From Prolixibacteraceae bacterium (lineage in GTDB: Bacteria > Bacteroidota > Bacteroidia > Bacteroidales > Prolixibacteraceae): DNA of 64,000 nucleotides. Under the pieces are notes generated by a model. That model saw only the letters and a program-made list of their open reading frames with translations. It was not told the DNA's origin and searched no databases. Made by a program: the position numbers and the translations under genes. Shown here in pieces: positions 1 through 9,128 of the stretch. The stretch spans positions 1 through 64,000 of the forward strand of contig DPCJ01000116.1 in NCBI GenBank assembly GCA_003516705.1. The letters are read 5' to 3'. Numbering within the stretch: the first letter of the stretch is position 1; each line of letters begins with the position of its first letter.

Positions 1-38
1 ATTTCTTACATCGAACTCACGTTAGATTAACAAAAACA

Positions 39-74
39 AAAAGTCCCGGCAACCAAAATTGCCGGGACTTTTTT
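39..74. terminator. Bidirectional rho-independent terminator
   Basis: A 14-bp perfect stem (39-52 with 59-72, core GTCCCGGCAA) closes a 6-nt loop and is flanked by A and T runs, so it can work on both strands. It lies beyond the 3' end of the leftward M14 peptidase pair and probably ends that transcript. Confidence 0.85.
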
Positions 75-80
75 ATTCTG

Positions 81-115
81 TACTCATCGTATGACTCAAA
101 GTCATACGATGAGTA
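81..115. repeat. 16-bp perfect hairpin before the terminator
   Basis: Positions 81-96 are the exact reverse complement of 100-115, with a 3-nt loop (CAA). It sits between the M14 stop codon and the terminator at 39-74. There is no long T run right after it, so it is more likely an mRNA 3'-end stabilising hairpin or a repeat copy than a second terminator. Confidence 0.6.
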
Positions 116-126
116 AATTTCTGATG

Positions 127-1866
127 CTACAACTTCACCGTTGTTTTTACATCGTTTGCTTTTTGTGAGCTGTACTCCACAGTAATTTCGCCTTTGCCTT
201 CAACCAGAAACTGGTATTCCACATTTCCGTGGCCAGGTACCGAAATAAACTGAATTTCAGGTTTTTCCTCTTTGTACGAAACTTTGTTCAGCCTGAAATC
301 CTGAATTTTACCACCTGCCACAACTTTGGCACCGGTTACTTTCAACATATCCGGCGTATAAAGTTTTTTGCTGAAAGCGTCAGCAGTCATTGATGGCAGG
401 CCGTTTTTGTTTTTCAGCCTTACCCGAACCTGGTTGAGGTTGTTACCGATATTTTTCACCTCAAAAACCTCCATCGAAATTTCAGGCGTATTTTCGGCAG
501 CCAGAAAAACCACGGCTGCATTGCGGTGAACCAACTCGGGCAGCATAAATGGCTGTGGCAAACGTGAACTCATTTTAATCCAACCGCCAATTTCAACTTC
601 ACCATAAACCGGATGTTTGAACGCTTTCCATTCGGTGTACATTTCGCCCTGCATTACGTAGTCGTTAAATTTTAGCTGTTCGCGGGTTTCTTCGGGATTT
701 CCGCCACGTCTTTGTGACTGTTCGGCTGCAGGCTGAGCCGGTTTGTCGGTTTTTTCGCGGTAGGTTTCCGACTCGCGCTGGAAAAGTTCGCCTACAAACG
801 AGAAAATACCATAGTTAAAAAAGAATTGGGCATCGGTATCACCGTAGGTAGGGTATAAATCGTATGATGGCATATACACATAACCGGGTGTGATTTTGAT
901 GGCATTTTTACCAATCACATCATACGCTGCAACATCAGAAGGATCGATCCTGATTGATTTTTCAGAAGGAACACGCAACCACATGCCACCGTTGTTGTGA
1001 AACGAAAAACCAACGATGATATTTGTTTTCTTTTGAATAAACTCATTAATAGCTTTCAACCCAACACCTTCGAATGGAAAGCTGCCTGCTCCCTGTTGCA
1101 CATAATTTGGCATCCAGCTGTTTCCCCAGTTTCGGTTTGGGTCGAGGTAGCCTTCGGCGTCTTCGTTGAGTTTTCCATCTTTATCGTTGTCAATCCCTTC
1201 GGAACCGAGCAGTGTGTAATCGCCTTTTTCGCCGGGTTCAATACGAACAAGAATGCGCGGGTCTTTCGGGTCGGCTTTGTATTCGCCGTTCGGGTCTTTG
1301 ATACGCATTTGCGTAATGCTGCCATCTCCGTCTAAATCATCGGGGGCATCTTCATCAAACAGACCGTCGTTGTCATCGTCGCGTGCAATGCGGATGCTGC
1401 GGCTCGAACTTGGTGTATGCGCATCTTCAAAAAAGTGGAAGCGGCCATCGACATTCACCACAGGAATGATGTAATGTGCATTGCGGTCAACTGTTTTAGT
1501 CACTTTTTCGTTTTCGCCATATTTGGTGAGCAGCATGTTGGCGTAGTACAAACAAACTTCGCCGGCCTGAACTTCATTCCCGTGAATGTTCCCATCCACA
1601 TAAACACCGGGTTTGGTGAATTCGTCGCCGGTTTTCGGGTTGTTGATGGTGAGCGCGTAAATGTCGCGACCTTCGTCGCTTTTACCAACCACTTCCAGTT
1701 TTGTAAGCTGCGGGTAGGCTGCGTTTAATGCTTTCAGCGCTTCGTTTACCTCGGCATAATTGTAATACCTATCGAAACGGAGCGGAACTTCGATTTTTCC
1801 TTTTGTTTCAGCTTTTACTGAAAAGATAACAAGTAAAAGTGCTATGATAATATTAAACCGTTTCAT
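127..1866 (-). CDS. Secreted M14-family zinc carboxypeptidase
   Basis: A 579-residue exported metallopeptidase that should cleave C-terminal residues from peptides in the periplasm or outside the cell. The N-terminus is a signal peptide (hydrophobic residues 5-18). The M14 zinc site is complete: His95 and Glu98 in HGNE, and His290 in SFHNNGG. The substrate-binding Asn-Arg is in DPNRNW (about 244-245) and the catalytic glutamate is Glu360 in VGELFQ. Two acidic DxDxDG-type segments (about 163-182 and 226-236) look like calcium loops. A beta-rich C-terminal domain follows the catalytic domain. It starts 2 bp downstream of the stop of the inactive-looking paralogue 1869-3872, so the two are very probably one transcript, ending at the terminator at 39-74. 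The family call is firm; the substrate is unknown. Confidence 0.9.
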   Translation of the reverse strand: MKRFNIIIALLLVIFSVKAETKGKIEVPLRFDRYYNYAEVNEALKALNAAYPQLTKLEVVGKSDEGRDIYALTINNPKTGDEFTKPGVYVDGNIHGNEVQAGEVCLYYANMLLTKYGENEKVTKTVDRNAHYIIPVVNVDGRFHFFEDAHTPSSSRSIRIARDDDNDGLFDEDAPDDLDGDGSITQMRIKDPNGEYKADPKDPRILVRIEPGEKGDYTLLGSEGIDNDKDGKLNEDAEGYLDPNRNWGNSWMPNYVQQGAGSFPFEGVGLKAINEFIQKKTNIIVGFSFHNNGGMWLRVPSEKSIRIDPSDVAAYDVIGKNAIKITPGYVYMPSYDLYPTYGDTDAQFFFNYGIFSFVGELFQRESETYREKTDKPAQPAAEQSQRRGGNPEETREQLKFNDYVMQGEMYTEWKAFKHPVYGEVEIGGWIKMSSRLPQPFMLPELVHRNAAVVFLAAENTPEISMEVFEVKNIGNNLNQVRVRLKNKNGLPSMTADAFSKKLYTPDMLKVTGAKVVAGGKIQDFRLNKVSYKEEKPEIQFISVPGHGNVEYQFLVEGKGEITVEYSSQKANDVKTTVKL

Positions 1867-1868
1867 AA

Positions 1869-3872
1869 TTAACCTCCGATTTTAATTTGTTTTTCAGCCG
1901 GTCCGAAAACAGCCGATTCGATTTTTACATTGAACTCTTTTTTATCAGTTTGAATCAGCCAGGTAAGTTTTTTTACCGAGTTTCCGCCAATTGCACCCAG
2001 TGGTGTGCGTTTGATTCCTTCGAGCAGCTGCATTTCGCCATCGAGAATTATAATTACCGGTGCAGGCTCGTTATTGCGCTGGCCCATGGCAATCGGGTAG
2101 GGCAGATAGCCTTTGTTTTCGATGTAAAGTTCCACCTTGTACACGTTACCACCCATGTCGGTTATTTTTTCGCTGGGAAAGCCAATTTGTGGCATTTTTG
2201 TGGTAAGCTGCAAAAGCCATGGCAATTGCGTACTTAACAATGAATCAATCATCTCAGGTTTTGGTGTCGATTCGAGATAAGGTATGTAACCGCCAATTTC
2301 AACTTCGCCCAAAGTGGGGTGATTGTATTTCTGCCACGGTGCAAAACCTTTGCCTTCCAATGTTTTATCGGCATAAGCAAGCAGCGCTTTGTCCTTTTCG
2401 CCCAATTCGCCATCTTTTTTAGGCGCATTTTTCATCATGCCGGCCATTTGTTTTGGTGTGAAACGGCCCGATTTCATCATTTCAATCACACCGCTCGCGG
2501 TAAACCTGTCGGGTGCATTGTTCGCTTTCAGAAATGCACCAATTTTTTCTTCACCCAAAGCCACAAATTCATCGGAACTCATTTTTTCAACATCGTCCAA
2601 CGAAACAGCTTCAGCACCCTCTTTCTTTTCTTCCTTTACTTTCGACACTGTAAACAGGTTCATGCTGAACGAAGGTAAACCCAAATGATAATATGCCCAC
2701 AATTCAAAAGAGCCGTCTTTGTCGCCCGGGGCTTCCAAACGTTCGGTACTGAATTTTTTGCCTTCAAGGTATTTTTTATATTCTTCCGCGAATTTGGTAT
2801 AGAATTTCAGGTCTTCGTCGAGCGGATTTACAGCAGCGCCAAGTCCGAGCATTCCGGCCACCATCGACGGGGTAACTTCCATTCCGGCAGGCATATTCTT
2901 TTTAAGTATTTCCATTAGTTCATCCATGGTAAACGACTGGTTAGGGTCAACATCCAACATGCGTGCGTAACGCGCCGGAACTTTTATATTTTGCAGGTTG
3001 GCTCCGCCTTTACGGCCACCTTTCGGGGCTGCAAGACAAAAATCGGAGCTGCCCAGCGTGTAAACCATAGCAATTTCGGGTCTGTCGAAAATAAACCGCA
3101 TCAGGGCATAAACTTCGGGCGTTTGTCCCGGCCACAAACCAGCTTCTTTTTTCTCGCGCGGAAAAAGGTGTGGGAACCCAATTCCAACATTAATCCCACC
3201 TTCGCCATCTTCGTTGTACTGTCCGTCTGCATCATTGTCAATGCCTTCAACATATATTTTGTATTCACCGCGCTCACCTTTTGATGCATCAGCAGGAACA
3301 AGAATCCGCGGGTCGGCTTTCGAGGCAATCATTTTGCCTTCAGGGTCTTTTACGCGCATCTGCGTAATAAAACCATCTCCGTTCAGGTCGTCAAAACCGT
3401 CTTCGTTGATGGCTTCGTCAGCGTCGTTGTTCAACACAAAATCGTTTACAGTCCTTTCGTATTTTGCTTTTGCAAAATAGCCTTTGGCTGCATCGGGATT
3501 GGGGTTGGCTAAAATGTACCACTTCAGGTTTTTTGTGTACCGGGCCGAATCAAGCAGCATTTGTGCCAGATAAAGAGCGCCTTCGGTTGAAAGCGGCACA
3601 TTTCCTTCGAAGTTGGCTCCCACAAAAATTGCGGGCACATTTTTCAGGTTGGCTCCGATTTCGAGAATGGTAACCGGCTCGCCACCCGGACTGGTGGCTA
3701 CGGTGTGCAGTTTGGCATTGCCGCTTTTTTGCTGAAGCGTTGCCAGAATTTGCTGAACCTCGCTGTTCGAATGGTACTTACCGAACATGGTTCCGTTTTG
3801 TGCTATTAATTGTACTCCTCCGCTAAATAGCAGGAATACAGTCAGCACAACGATTTGCAGTTTTTTAACCAT
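1869..3872 (-). CDS. Secreted M14 peptidase homologue lacking all catalytic residues
   Basis: This 667-residue exported protein is the first gene of the peptidase pair. It has a signal peptide (about residues 1-24) and the same order of landmarks as its neighbour, including the DLNGDGFITQMR and GIDNDADG acidic loops and the C-terminal EVEIGGYIPYL region. Every active-site position is changed: HGNE becomes EGNV (89-92), the third zinc-ligand region reads YTLGSSDF with no His, the Asn-Arg segment is missing, and the catalytic Glu position is Asn405 (SFSMNLF). It also has an inserted helical, Lys/Glu-rich region (about 410-500). The frame is intact for 2 kb, so it is probably a functional non-enzymatic protein such as a binding partner or chaperone of the active enzyme, rather than a decaying gene. 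The partner role is inference. Confidence 0.85.
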   Translation of the reverse strand: MVKKLQIVVLTVFLLFSGGVQLIAQNGTMFGKYHSNSEVQQILATLQQKSGNAKLHTVATSPGGEPVTILEIGANLKNVPAIFVGANFEGNVPLSTEGALYLAQMLLDSARYTKNLKWYILANPNPDAAKGYFAKAKYERTVNDFVLNNDADEAINEDGFDDLNGDGFITQMRVKDPEGKMIASKADPRILVPADASKGERGEYKIYVEGIDNDADGQYNEDGEGGINVGIGFPHLFPREKKEAGLWPGQTPEVYALMRFIFDRPEIAMVYTLGSSDFCLAAPKGGRKGGANLQNIKVPARYARMLDVDPNQSFTMDELMEILKKNMPAGMEVTPSMVAGMLGLGAAVNPLDEDLKFYTKFAEEYKKYLEGKKFSTERLEAPGDKDGSFELWAYYHLGLPSFSMNLFTVSKVKEEKKEGAEAVSLDDVEKMSSDEFVALGEEKIGAFLKANNAPDRFTASGVIEMMKSGRFTPKQMAGMMKNAPKKDGELGEKDKALLAYADKTLEGKGFAPWQKYNHPTLGEVEIGGYIPYLESTPKPEMIDSLLSTQLPWLLQLTTKMPQIGFPSEKITDMGGNVYKVELYIENKGYLPYPIAMGQRNNEPAPVIIILDGEMQLLEGIKRTPLGAIGGNSVKKLTWLIQTDKKEFNVKIESAVFGPAEKQIKIGG

Positions 3873-4162
3873 AGTAAGATTTAAAAATTAAGTTTATAAT
3901 TGAAAATACTGTTTTAGTTTCATTCGGCTGGAATATTGACGATTTCCGTTTTTAATTGGTTTAATTGAACAGCGGAAAATTACATTTTTATTTTTTGAAA
4001 TGCTGTTGGAATGAACTAAAATAAACTGTTGAAATTGCGTGTTGATATTCAGCAAGGGATTTTACCATTTCCGGCAAACCAAGCGATAAAAAATCGTGCG
4101 GGAGCGGAGCACGGATTACAAATCAACGCCAGCGGGGTTTTTAACCTGCGTGAGGCGTTTTG
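3873..4162. other. Intergenic region with possible repeat remnant
   Basis: This 290-bp gap holds the presumed promoter of the peptidase pair on its left. Near 4080-4160 is a more GC-rich patch (gagcggagcacggattacaa and following) that resembles dispersed palindromic repeats I associate with Bacteroidota genomes. The short rightward reading frame across it has no recognisable protein features. It may mark the left edge of the accessory island that follows. I see no gene here. Confidence 0.35.
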
Positions 4163-4621
4163 TCAGACACCAAATAATATAATGTACAATCTGTCCCCAA
4201 ATATTGCCCAAAGCAGAGCCAATCCTGCTATTATCAAGCTTATTACTGAAATTTTTTTTGAAGATTTTGAATTTTGAATTGCCAGTTTAAGATTTGTTAT
4301 TTCAAGGTTCTCTTTTTCGGCTATCTGTTTTTGAATATTCATTTGCTCATTAAACCATTTCACACAACCACCTGAATCAATAAAACGGAATGTATTATAA
4401 TTAGGGTATAAAATAAAAGGTGCTGTTTTACCACCATAGATAGAATTGACAATCGAATCTCCATTATAATAAATCTCGTTTGCTAAAAATTTGATTAAAA
4501 ATTCTGCTTCATCTGCATCAATTTCCAATTCCTTTTCAATCTCCTGTGAAGTGATATTCTTCATTTTTCTAAACAGCGCTAAAATGGCATCAATCTTATT
4601 TGCTTGTTCTATCGTAACCAT
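4163..4621 (-). CDS. Winged-helix / coiled-coil / membrane protein, unrecognised
   Basis: A 152-residue protein I cannot assign to a named family. Residues 1-50 look like a helix-turn-helix or winged-helix unit (ITSQEIEKELEIDADEAEFLIKFL). A small beta-rich section follows to about residue 85, then a charged helix likely to form a coiled coil (about 92-118). The last 30 residues form one hydrophobic segment (SLIIAGLALLWAIFG) suited to membrane anchoring. It is the last gene of the leftward island group, about 100 bp after the SIR2-like gene, and shares that region's strong AT bias. The fold suggests a membrane-tethered sensor or accessory factor, but this is inference. Confidence 0.6.
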   Translation of the reverse strand: MVTIEQANKIDAILALFRKMKNITSQEIEKELEIDADEAEFLIKFLANEIYYNGDSIVNSIYGGKTAPFILYPNYNTFRFIDSGGCVKWFNEQMNIQKQIAEKENLEITNLKLAIQNSKSSKKISVISLIIAGLALLWAIFGDRLYIILFGV

Positions 4622-4719
4622 TTTTCTTTCAGTTTTTTGATTGCTTTTTAATTGTTAACGAGCGATATAGTCGATCGGGAACGGGGGTGATGTAAAATAT
4701 GATTTTTGAGTTACTCATT

Positions 4720-5991
4720 TCAATTCTTATTTGCTTGATAAACTAAATAATCAGAAAAGCACATATTGTAAGCTCTAATTTTATCTTCAAAATAGCTAAC
4801 TATATTTTCAGATATCGTTTTTGGGTTCATTTGTCCTGTTTCAATAAATGGAGAAAACATGGATGAAAGTATTCTATCCATTGAGTTTTCTCTGAATTTC
4901 GGATCAACAATTTCAATTTTAAGATCTATATTATATCGTAATGCAATCTTCAGAGCTTCATTTATATGTTCATCGTTAAATGAATAACCGATGATTGTAA
5001 TTTTATCTGCAGTATAACAATCTTTATCAAAAGCTGAATGAAATTGTCTGAAAGGTGTAAGTTTAGTTTTTTGGGACTTTTGATAACCTGTTATAATGTT
5101 TGTAACATGAATCGACTTTCCTTTTTCAATTTGCATGGTAGCTACATTATCATTCATTGACAAATGGATTCCTTTAAGTTGCACAATTTCAGGATTTGGC
5201 AATTGGTTTTTATCTGTCGAAAGTACCTTCCAATATGCTGAACCATGCAGATTGTAATGGATGTTTGATTCTGTATCAAATGAGATTTTTAAAACATCTG
5301 TTCTTGAGTAACGGTTTTCATTTTTAAAGAACCCATCAAAACAAAGAATATTATCCTCCTCTAAAAGACATTTAAAAAGATTGTCATAATTCAAAGTATA
5401 AAGCCGAAGAATACTTGTTTGGTGGATTTTTTTAAGCCAATTTCTGAAATTCCTGCTATTAATACATTCCTTGTCAACATGGCAACAACTTGTTGTATTC
5501 CAAGAGTATTGCGCAACTTTATTGCAAATTTGAGCCAATAGTTCTGCTAATAAAAATTGTAAAAAATACTGATTTGGATTTTCATCATAATAAGCTGGTC
5601 TCGAATAGTCAAAATCAAGCCCATTAAGGACTTGAATCTCATATCCATGTACTCTTTTCCCTCCCCTAATAGAGTAATTATAAATATTACAAAGTTCATT
5701 TTCTGATAAAAAAGACTTCAACAAGGAAGGTGTTCTTTTATGCTTATTGAACTCGGAATTGTAAATAATTAGCTCTTCAACAACATTTATGATGGTTTCA
5801 AAATTTACTTCTGAATCTGCATATCCACATTTTCTTAAACGCTGGTAAATAAACTCCGTTATTTTAACGTCAGAATCTTTTAATGTAAATCCAGATTTAC
5901 GAATCAATTCAGTTAAATCAGGAGTTGTTGGTCCGTTCCAATCAATAACTGCTCCTGCTCCAAAAAGAAAAGTTTCTCTTTTTTTATCCAT
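4720..5991 (-). CDS. SIR2-like (sirtuin-fold) protein, probable anti-phage effector
   Basis: The protein has 423 residues and the standard SIR2-like landmarks in order: a Rossmann-type glycine motif FLFGAGA (8-14), YTLNYDNL (198-205), NLHGSAYW (247-254) and IIGYSFNDEHIN (333-344). Proteins of this class bind NAD+, and several characterised defence sirtuins (ThsA, DSR proteins, short-Argonaute partners) destroy NAD+ on phage infection. Whether this one is an NADase cannot be read from sequence. The ATG overlaps the stop codon of the restriction-methylase gene by one base (TAATG), so it is very probably translationally coupled to it. There is no TIR, Argonaute or STAND partner nearby. The gene is clearly more AT-rich than the flanking metabolic genes, which fits horizontal transfer. 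Confidence 0.8.
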   Translation of the reverse strand: MDKKRETFLFGAGAVIDWNGPTTPDLTELIRKSGFTLKDSDVKITEFIYQRLRKCGYADSEVNFETIINVVEELIIYNSEFNKHKRTPSLLKSFLSENELCNIYNYSIRGGKRVHGYEIQVLNGLDFDYSRPAYYDENPNQYFLQFLLAELLAQICNKVAQYSWNTTSCCHVDKECINSRNFRNWLKKIHQTSILRLYTLNYDNLFKCLLEEDNILCFDGFFKNENRYSRTDVLKISFDTESNIHYNLHGSAYWKVLSTDKNQLPNPEIVQLKGIHLSMNDNVATMQIEKGKSIHVTNIITGYQKSQKTKLTPFRQFHSAFDKDCYTADKITIIGYSFNDEHINEALKIALRYNIDLKIEIVDPKFRENSMDRILSSMFSPFIETGQMNPKTISENIVSYFEDKIRAYNMCFSDYLVYQANKN

Positions 5992-8900
5992 TACACAGCC
6001 CCCTCCACAATTTTAATCTCCTCCTCTGTTAAACCAAACAACGCATAAACCATCCGGTCAATTTCCCTGTCGGTTTTTTCGATTTCGGATTTCAGGGTTT
6101 GGGCTTTTTGTTTTTGCTCATTGAAATAATGCATCCACTCGGCTTCTTCCGAAAGAGTGAGTTTTATTTTTGCTTTTTGGAGTTCCTTTAAGAATTCGCT
6201 AAATGATAACTCATTCCAATTTTGAAGCTTCTGATTTAGTTTTTCAAGATTGAATTTTACTTGAAGCAAATCATGAAACTGATTTTGCGTTTTTTGAAAT
6301 TGATTTGTTTGTTGAATTATTAAATCTACACATTCGGAAAACTCCTGCTGTATTTTGTCATTAGCTAATTTAATAGGAATTTGACGAATATCACTCAAGG
6401 TTAACTGACCAAAATCATCTTTGGTTGCTGTAGTTGCTCCCCTAATTTTTAAAAACGAAATTAGCTTTGAATTAATAATTGCTAATAGGTATTTTATTTG
6501 ATAATCATCATTTGTGACTTTTAAATTATAAAGGTCTTTTTTATTAACAAATTCGTCATCAGCATAATTTGCCATAATTTGAAACTGGCGATTTATCAAC
6601 CTTCTAATCAGAATTCTTTCCCCTTGGAAAAAGCTGTAATCTTTTGGTTTTTCTTTTAAATGGTCTCCATAATTCACATATTGAAAATCTCGTTCAATTT
6701 TGTAACGATATAAACCACCGCTGAAATAAAGTTTGTTTCCTGAATTATTTATTTTCGAAACATCATTATCGTTCGGAAGTATTCCCCTGATGGAATCTGA
6801 TATATCGTTTAATGGAATGGTATTCTTAAATAATTTTGGAAGCAATTCATAATACGCTGGATTTAAAACAATTTTCAGGGAATCCAATTCAGACCAATAT
6901 TGACTTGGCAATTTTTTCAATCGAGCATCCGTTGACAAATCTCCCAATTGCTTAAATCTTATAGGAAACTCATAAACCAACGATTTATAATCAATTGAAT
7001 TTATTGCCCTTACCACATATATTCCAGTATCGACATAAGCATCTTCAAATACATCATAGGGCAATTTTATTGCAATTTCAAGTTTACCATTTTGCAGCAG
7101 GAATTGTCTTAGTAAGATATAATTTTCACCGCTTTGCCAAGAGACTGGATTTATAAAACTCCAAAAACCCTTTCTTTTACAAATCTGAAAAGCAAGCTGA
7201 ATGAAAGCGCTGTAAATATCAAAATTGCCTTTAAAGCATTGAAAATTTGAAGTAATAAACTGTTTACTTAAGTCGTCCAAAGTTGCTCCATACGGCGGAT
7301 TTCCGACCACCACATCAAACCCTCCTTTTGCAAATATTTCAGGGAATTCGTTTTGCCAGTGAAATGCTTTTTCTCCGGCTACTTCGGGGTCGTCAATCAG
7401 TGAGTTTCCGCATTTTATATTGTTGTTGAGTTTATTCAGTTTCCTGCCTTTTTGCGCGGTACGCAGCCAAAGCGAAAGTTTGGCAATCTCAACAGATTCT
7501 TCATTAATGTCAACACCGTAAATGTTTTTTTCGAGAATATCGGTAGTAATGTCGGAGAAAACCAAACCACTACCAAAAAGCTGGGCGCGTAAATCGTCAA
7601 TTTTGCGGTGTTCGGTAATTAAGAAATCAAGCGCCTGGTTTAAGAAAGCCCCTGAACCGCAGGCAGGGTCGAGAATGGTTAAATTTAAAAGCCAGTTGCG
7701 ATAATCGTTTAGTTTATCATCGAGGTTTTTAATGGTTTCCTTTTTACGGTTTTTGCGTCCTTTGGCGTATTCTTCGTCAATAATACCGAGTTCAGCCCGT
7801 TTTTCCTCACATAGTTTTCCAACCGTATTTTCAACAATGTATTTGGTGATGTATTTCGGTGTGTAAAAAATACCGTCCTTTTTGCGTTTGGTTTTCTGGC
7901 TGTCAATTTTTTCGCCTTTAATTTCGGCCTGCACGTTTTCAATTTCGCCCAGCGAGTGCTCAAAAATGTGTCCGAGAATATTTACATCAACATCGGTTTC
8001 ATAATTGTACTGGCTGAGTTTTAGCGTGTGTTCGTATAAAACAGTATCGTCGATATTGATGTTGTCCAATATTTCATCCTCGCTGAACAGTCCGCCGTTG
8101 TATGCAAATATTTCCTGCCGGTTGCCGCTTTTGGGCCGTCCCACATTCAGCACATGAAAGTATTTTTTGAAGGTATCGTAAAGTGGTTTGGTATCGCCAA
8201 AATCAACATCATCTTTCCATTTCTCAATAATCTGCGAAATAGAATTTGGCGGAACCAGCAACCGGTCTTCGGCAAAAAAGATAAACAGGAAACGGTCGAT
8301 TAATTTTTGGGTCTTCCTGAAAAGCAAAAGTTTATCGGTTTCAGGATTGTTTAACACAAGGTTGTTGTAAATCGCCTCGCGGAATTTTGAATAATCGGCA
8401 TACAGTTTTTTGGTAATGTTTTCTTCCTGTAAAACCGATGATTCCTTTATTTTCTGGGGCAATCCGTTGAGCAGATTGTCTTTTGCCAGGCACAGCCACA
8501 GTAACGAAAACTGCTCGCGGGTAAGGTTAAACAAATCGAAGTCGAGATGGTCAACCGCATTTTGAATGTAAAAACGGAGTTTCTCGAAATTCGAAGTGAT
8601 TACATAAACACATTTCGGATGATGGTTTTTGTACCCGAATGCCTGAGTTTCTATCTTATCTAAGTCGGTGGTATCGGTTCCCTTTAATTCAATTACGGCA
8701 ACAGCATCTTCACCCTTTAATATTGCGCCGTCAGCTTTTTTGCTGTTGGCAATGTTTTTTAATTCCGTGGTAAGGTTAAAATTGGGATGCGGATTGAGTG
8801 TGTATCCCAAAATTGTGACGAACAATTCACGTAAGAATCCTTCCTGAAATTGTTCTTCCTTGGCATTTCTGATGTTTTCCTGAATCGCAGGATTGCCGAA

Positions 8901-8993
8901 ATAGTGCTGAAAAACCTTGTATTTGCTGTCAACAAGGGTCGTATCCAATTCGTTTAAATACTTTTTTTCTACCGATTTTTGAAATAAACTCAT
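5991..8993 (-). CDS. Eco57I-type restriction-modification fusion (type IIG/IIL-like)
   Basis: This single 1000-residue polypeptide combines nuclease, adenine methyltransferase and target recognition, so it should modify and cut DNA at one specific site. The N-terminal PD-(D/E)xK nuclease is visible as Asp88 and Glu102-Leu-Lys104. A helical linker follows, then the gamma-class N6-adenine methyltransferase, with SAM-binding motif I LDPACGSGAF (441-450) and catalytic NPPY (565-568). The C-terminal 400 residues contain the target-recognition domain and end in coiled coil (about 870-985). The length is typical of type IIG/IIL enzymes. The half encoding the recognition domain (about 6000-7300) is visibly more AT-rich than the nuclease/methylase half, which suggests domain exchange. 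It is the first gene of the pair with the SIR2-like protein. Recognition sequence unknown. Confidence 0.9.
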   Translation of the reverse strand: MSLFQKSVEKKYLNELDTTLVDSKYKVFQHYFGNPAIQENIRNAKEEQFQEGFLRELFVTILGYTLNPHPNFNLTTELKNIANSKKADGAILKGEDAVAVIELKGTDTTDLDKIETQAFGYKNHHPKCVYVITSNFEKLRFYIQNAVDHLDFDLFNLTREQFSLLWLCLAKDNLLNGLPQKIKESSVLQEENITKKLYADYSKFREAIYNNLVLNNPETDKLLLFRKTQKLIDRFLFIFFAEDRLLVPPNSISQIIEKWKDDVDFGDTKPLYDTFKKYFHVLNVGRPKSGNRQEIFAYNGGLFSEDEILDNINIDDTVLYEHTLKLSQYNYETDVDVNILGHIFEHSLGEIENVQAEIKGEKIDSQKTKRKKDGIFYTPKYITKYIVENTVGKLCEEKRAELGIIDEEYAKGRKNRKKETIKNLDDKLNDYRNWLLNLTILDPACGSGAFLNQALDFLITEHRKIDDLRAQLFGSGLVFSDITTDILEKNIYGVDINEESVEIAKLSLWLRTAQKGRKLNKLNNNIKCGNSLIDDPEVAGEKAFHWQNEFPEIFAKGGFDVVVGNPPYGATLDDLSKQFITSNFQCFKGNFDIYSAFIQLAFQICKRKGFWSFINPVSWQSGENYILLRQFLLQNGKLEIAIKLPYDVFEDAYVDTGIYVVRAINSIDYKSLVYEFPIRFKQLGDLSTDARLKKLPSQYWSELDSLKIVLNPAYYELLPKLFKNTIPLNDISDSIRGILPNDNDVSKINNSGNKLYFSGGLYRYKIERDFQYVNYGDHLKEKPKDYSFFQGERILIRRLINRQFQIMANYADDEFVNKKDLYNLKVTNDDYQIKYLLAIINSKLISFLKIRGATTATKDDFGQLTLSDIRQIPIKLANDKIQQEFSECVDLIIQQTNQFQKTQNQFHDLLQVKFNLEKLNQKLQNWNELSFSEFLKELQKAKIKLTLSEEAEWMHYFNEQKQKAQTLKSEIEKTDREIDRMVYALFGLTEEEIKIVEGAV

Positions 8994-9128
8994 ACAATTC
9001 AGGAATTCAATAAATTTTCCGCAAAATACAATTTTATCATCAGTTTATTATTTATCAGTTGATGATTATGTAAGGGAACGAGGGCAGAGCTGCCAAATGT
9101 GATAGAAAACTTCTCACAACGTAAAATT

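Noticed and set aside
4029..4277. 82-residue rightward reading frame
   Set aside because: It overlaps the real gene at 4163-4621 and the repeat-like patch, with no recognisable domain.
4720..8993. Thoeris, DISARM or BREX system
   Set aside because: No TIR protein for Thoeris, no DrmA/B helicase or PglZ/BrxC proteins; only the SIR2-like and single-chain restriction genes are present.
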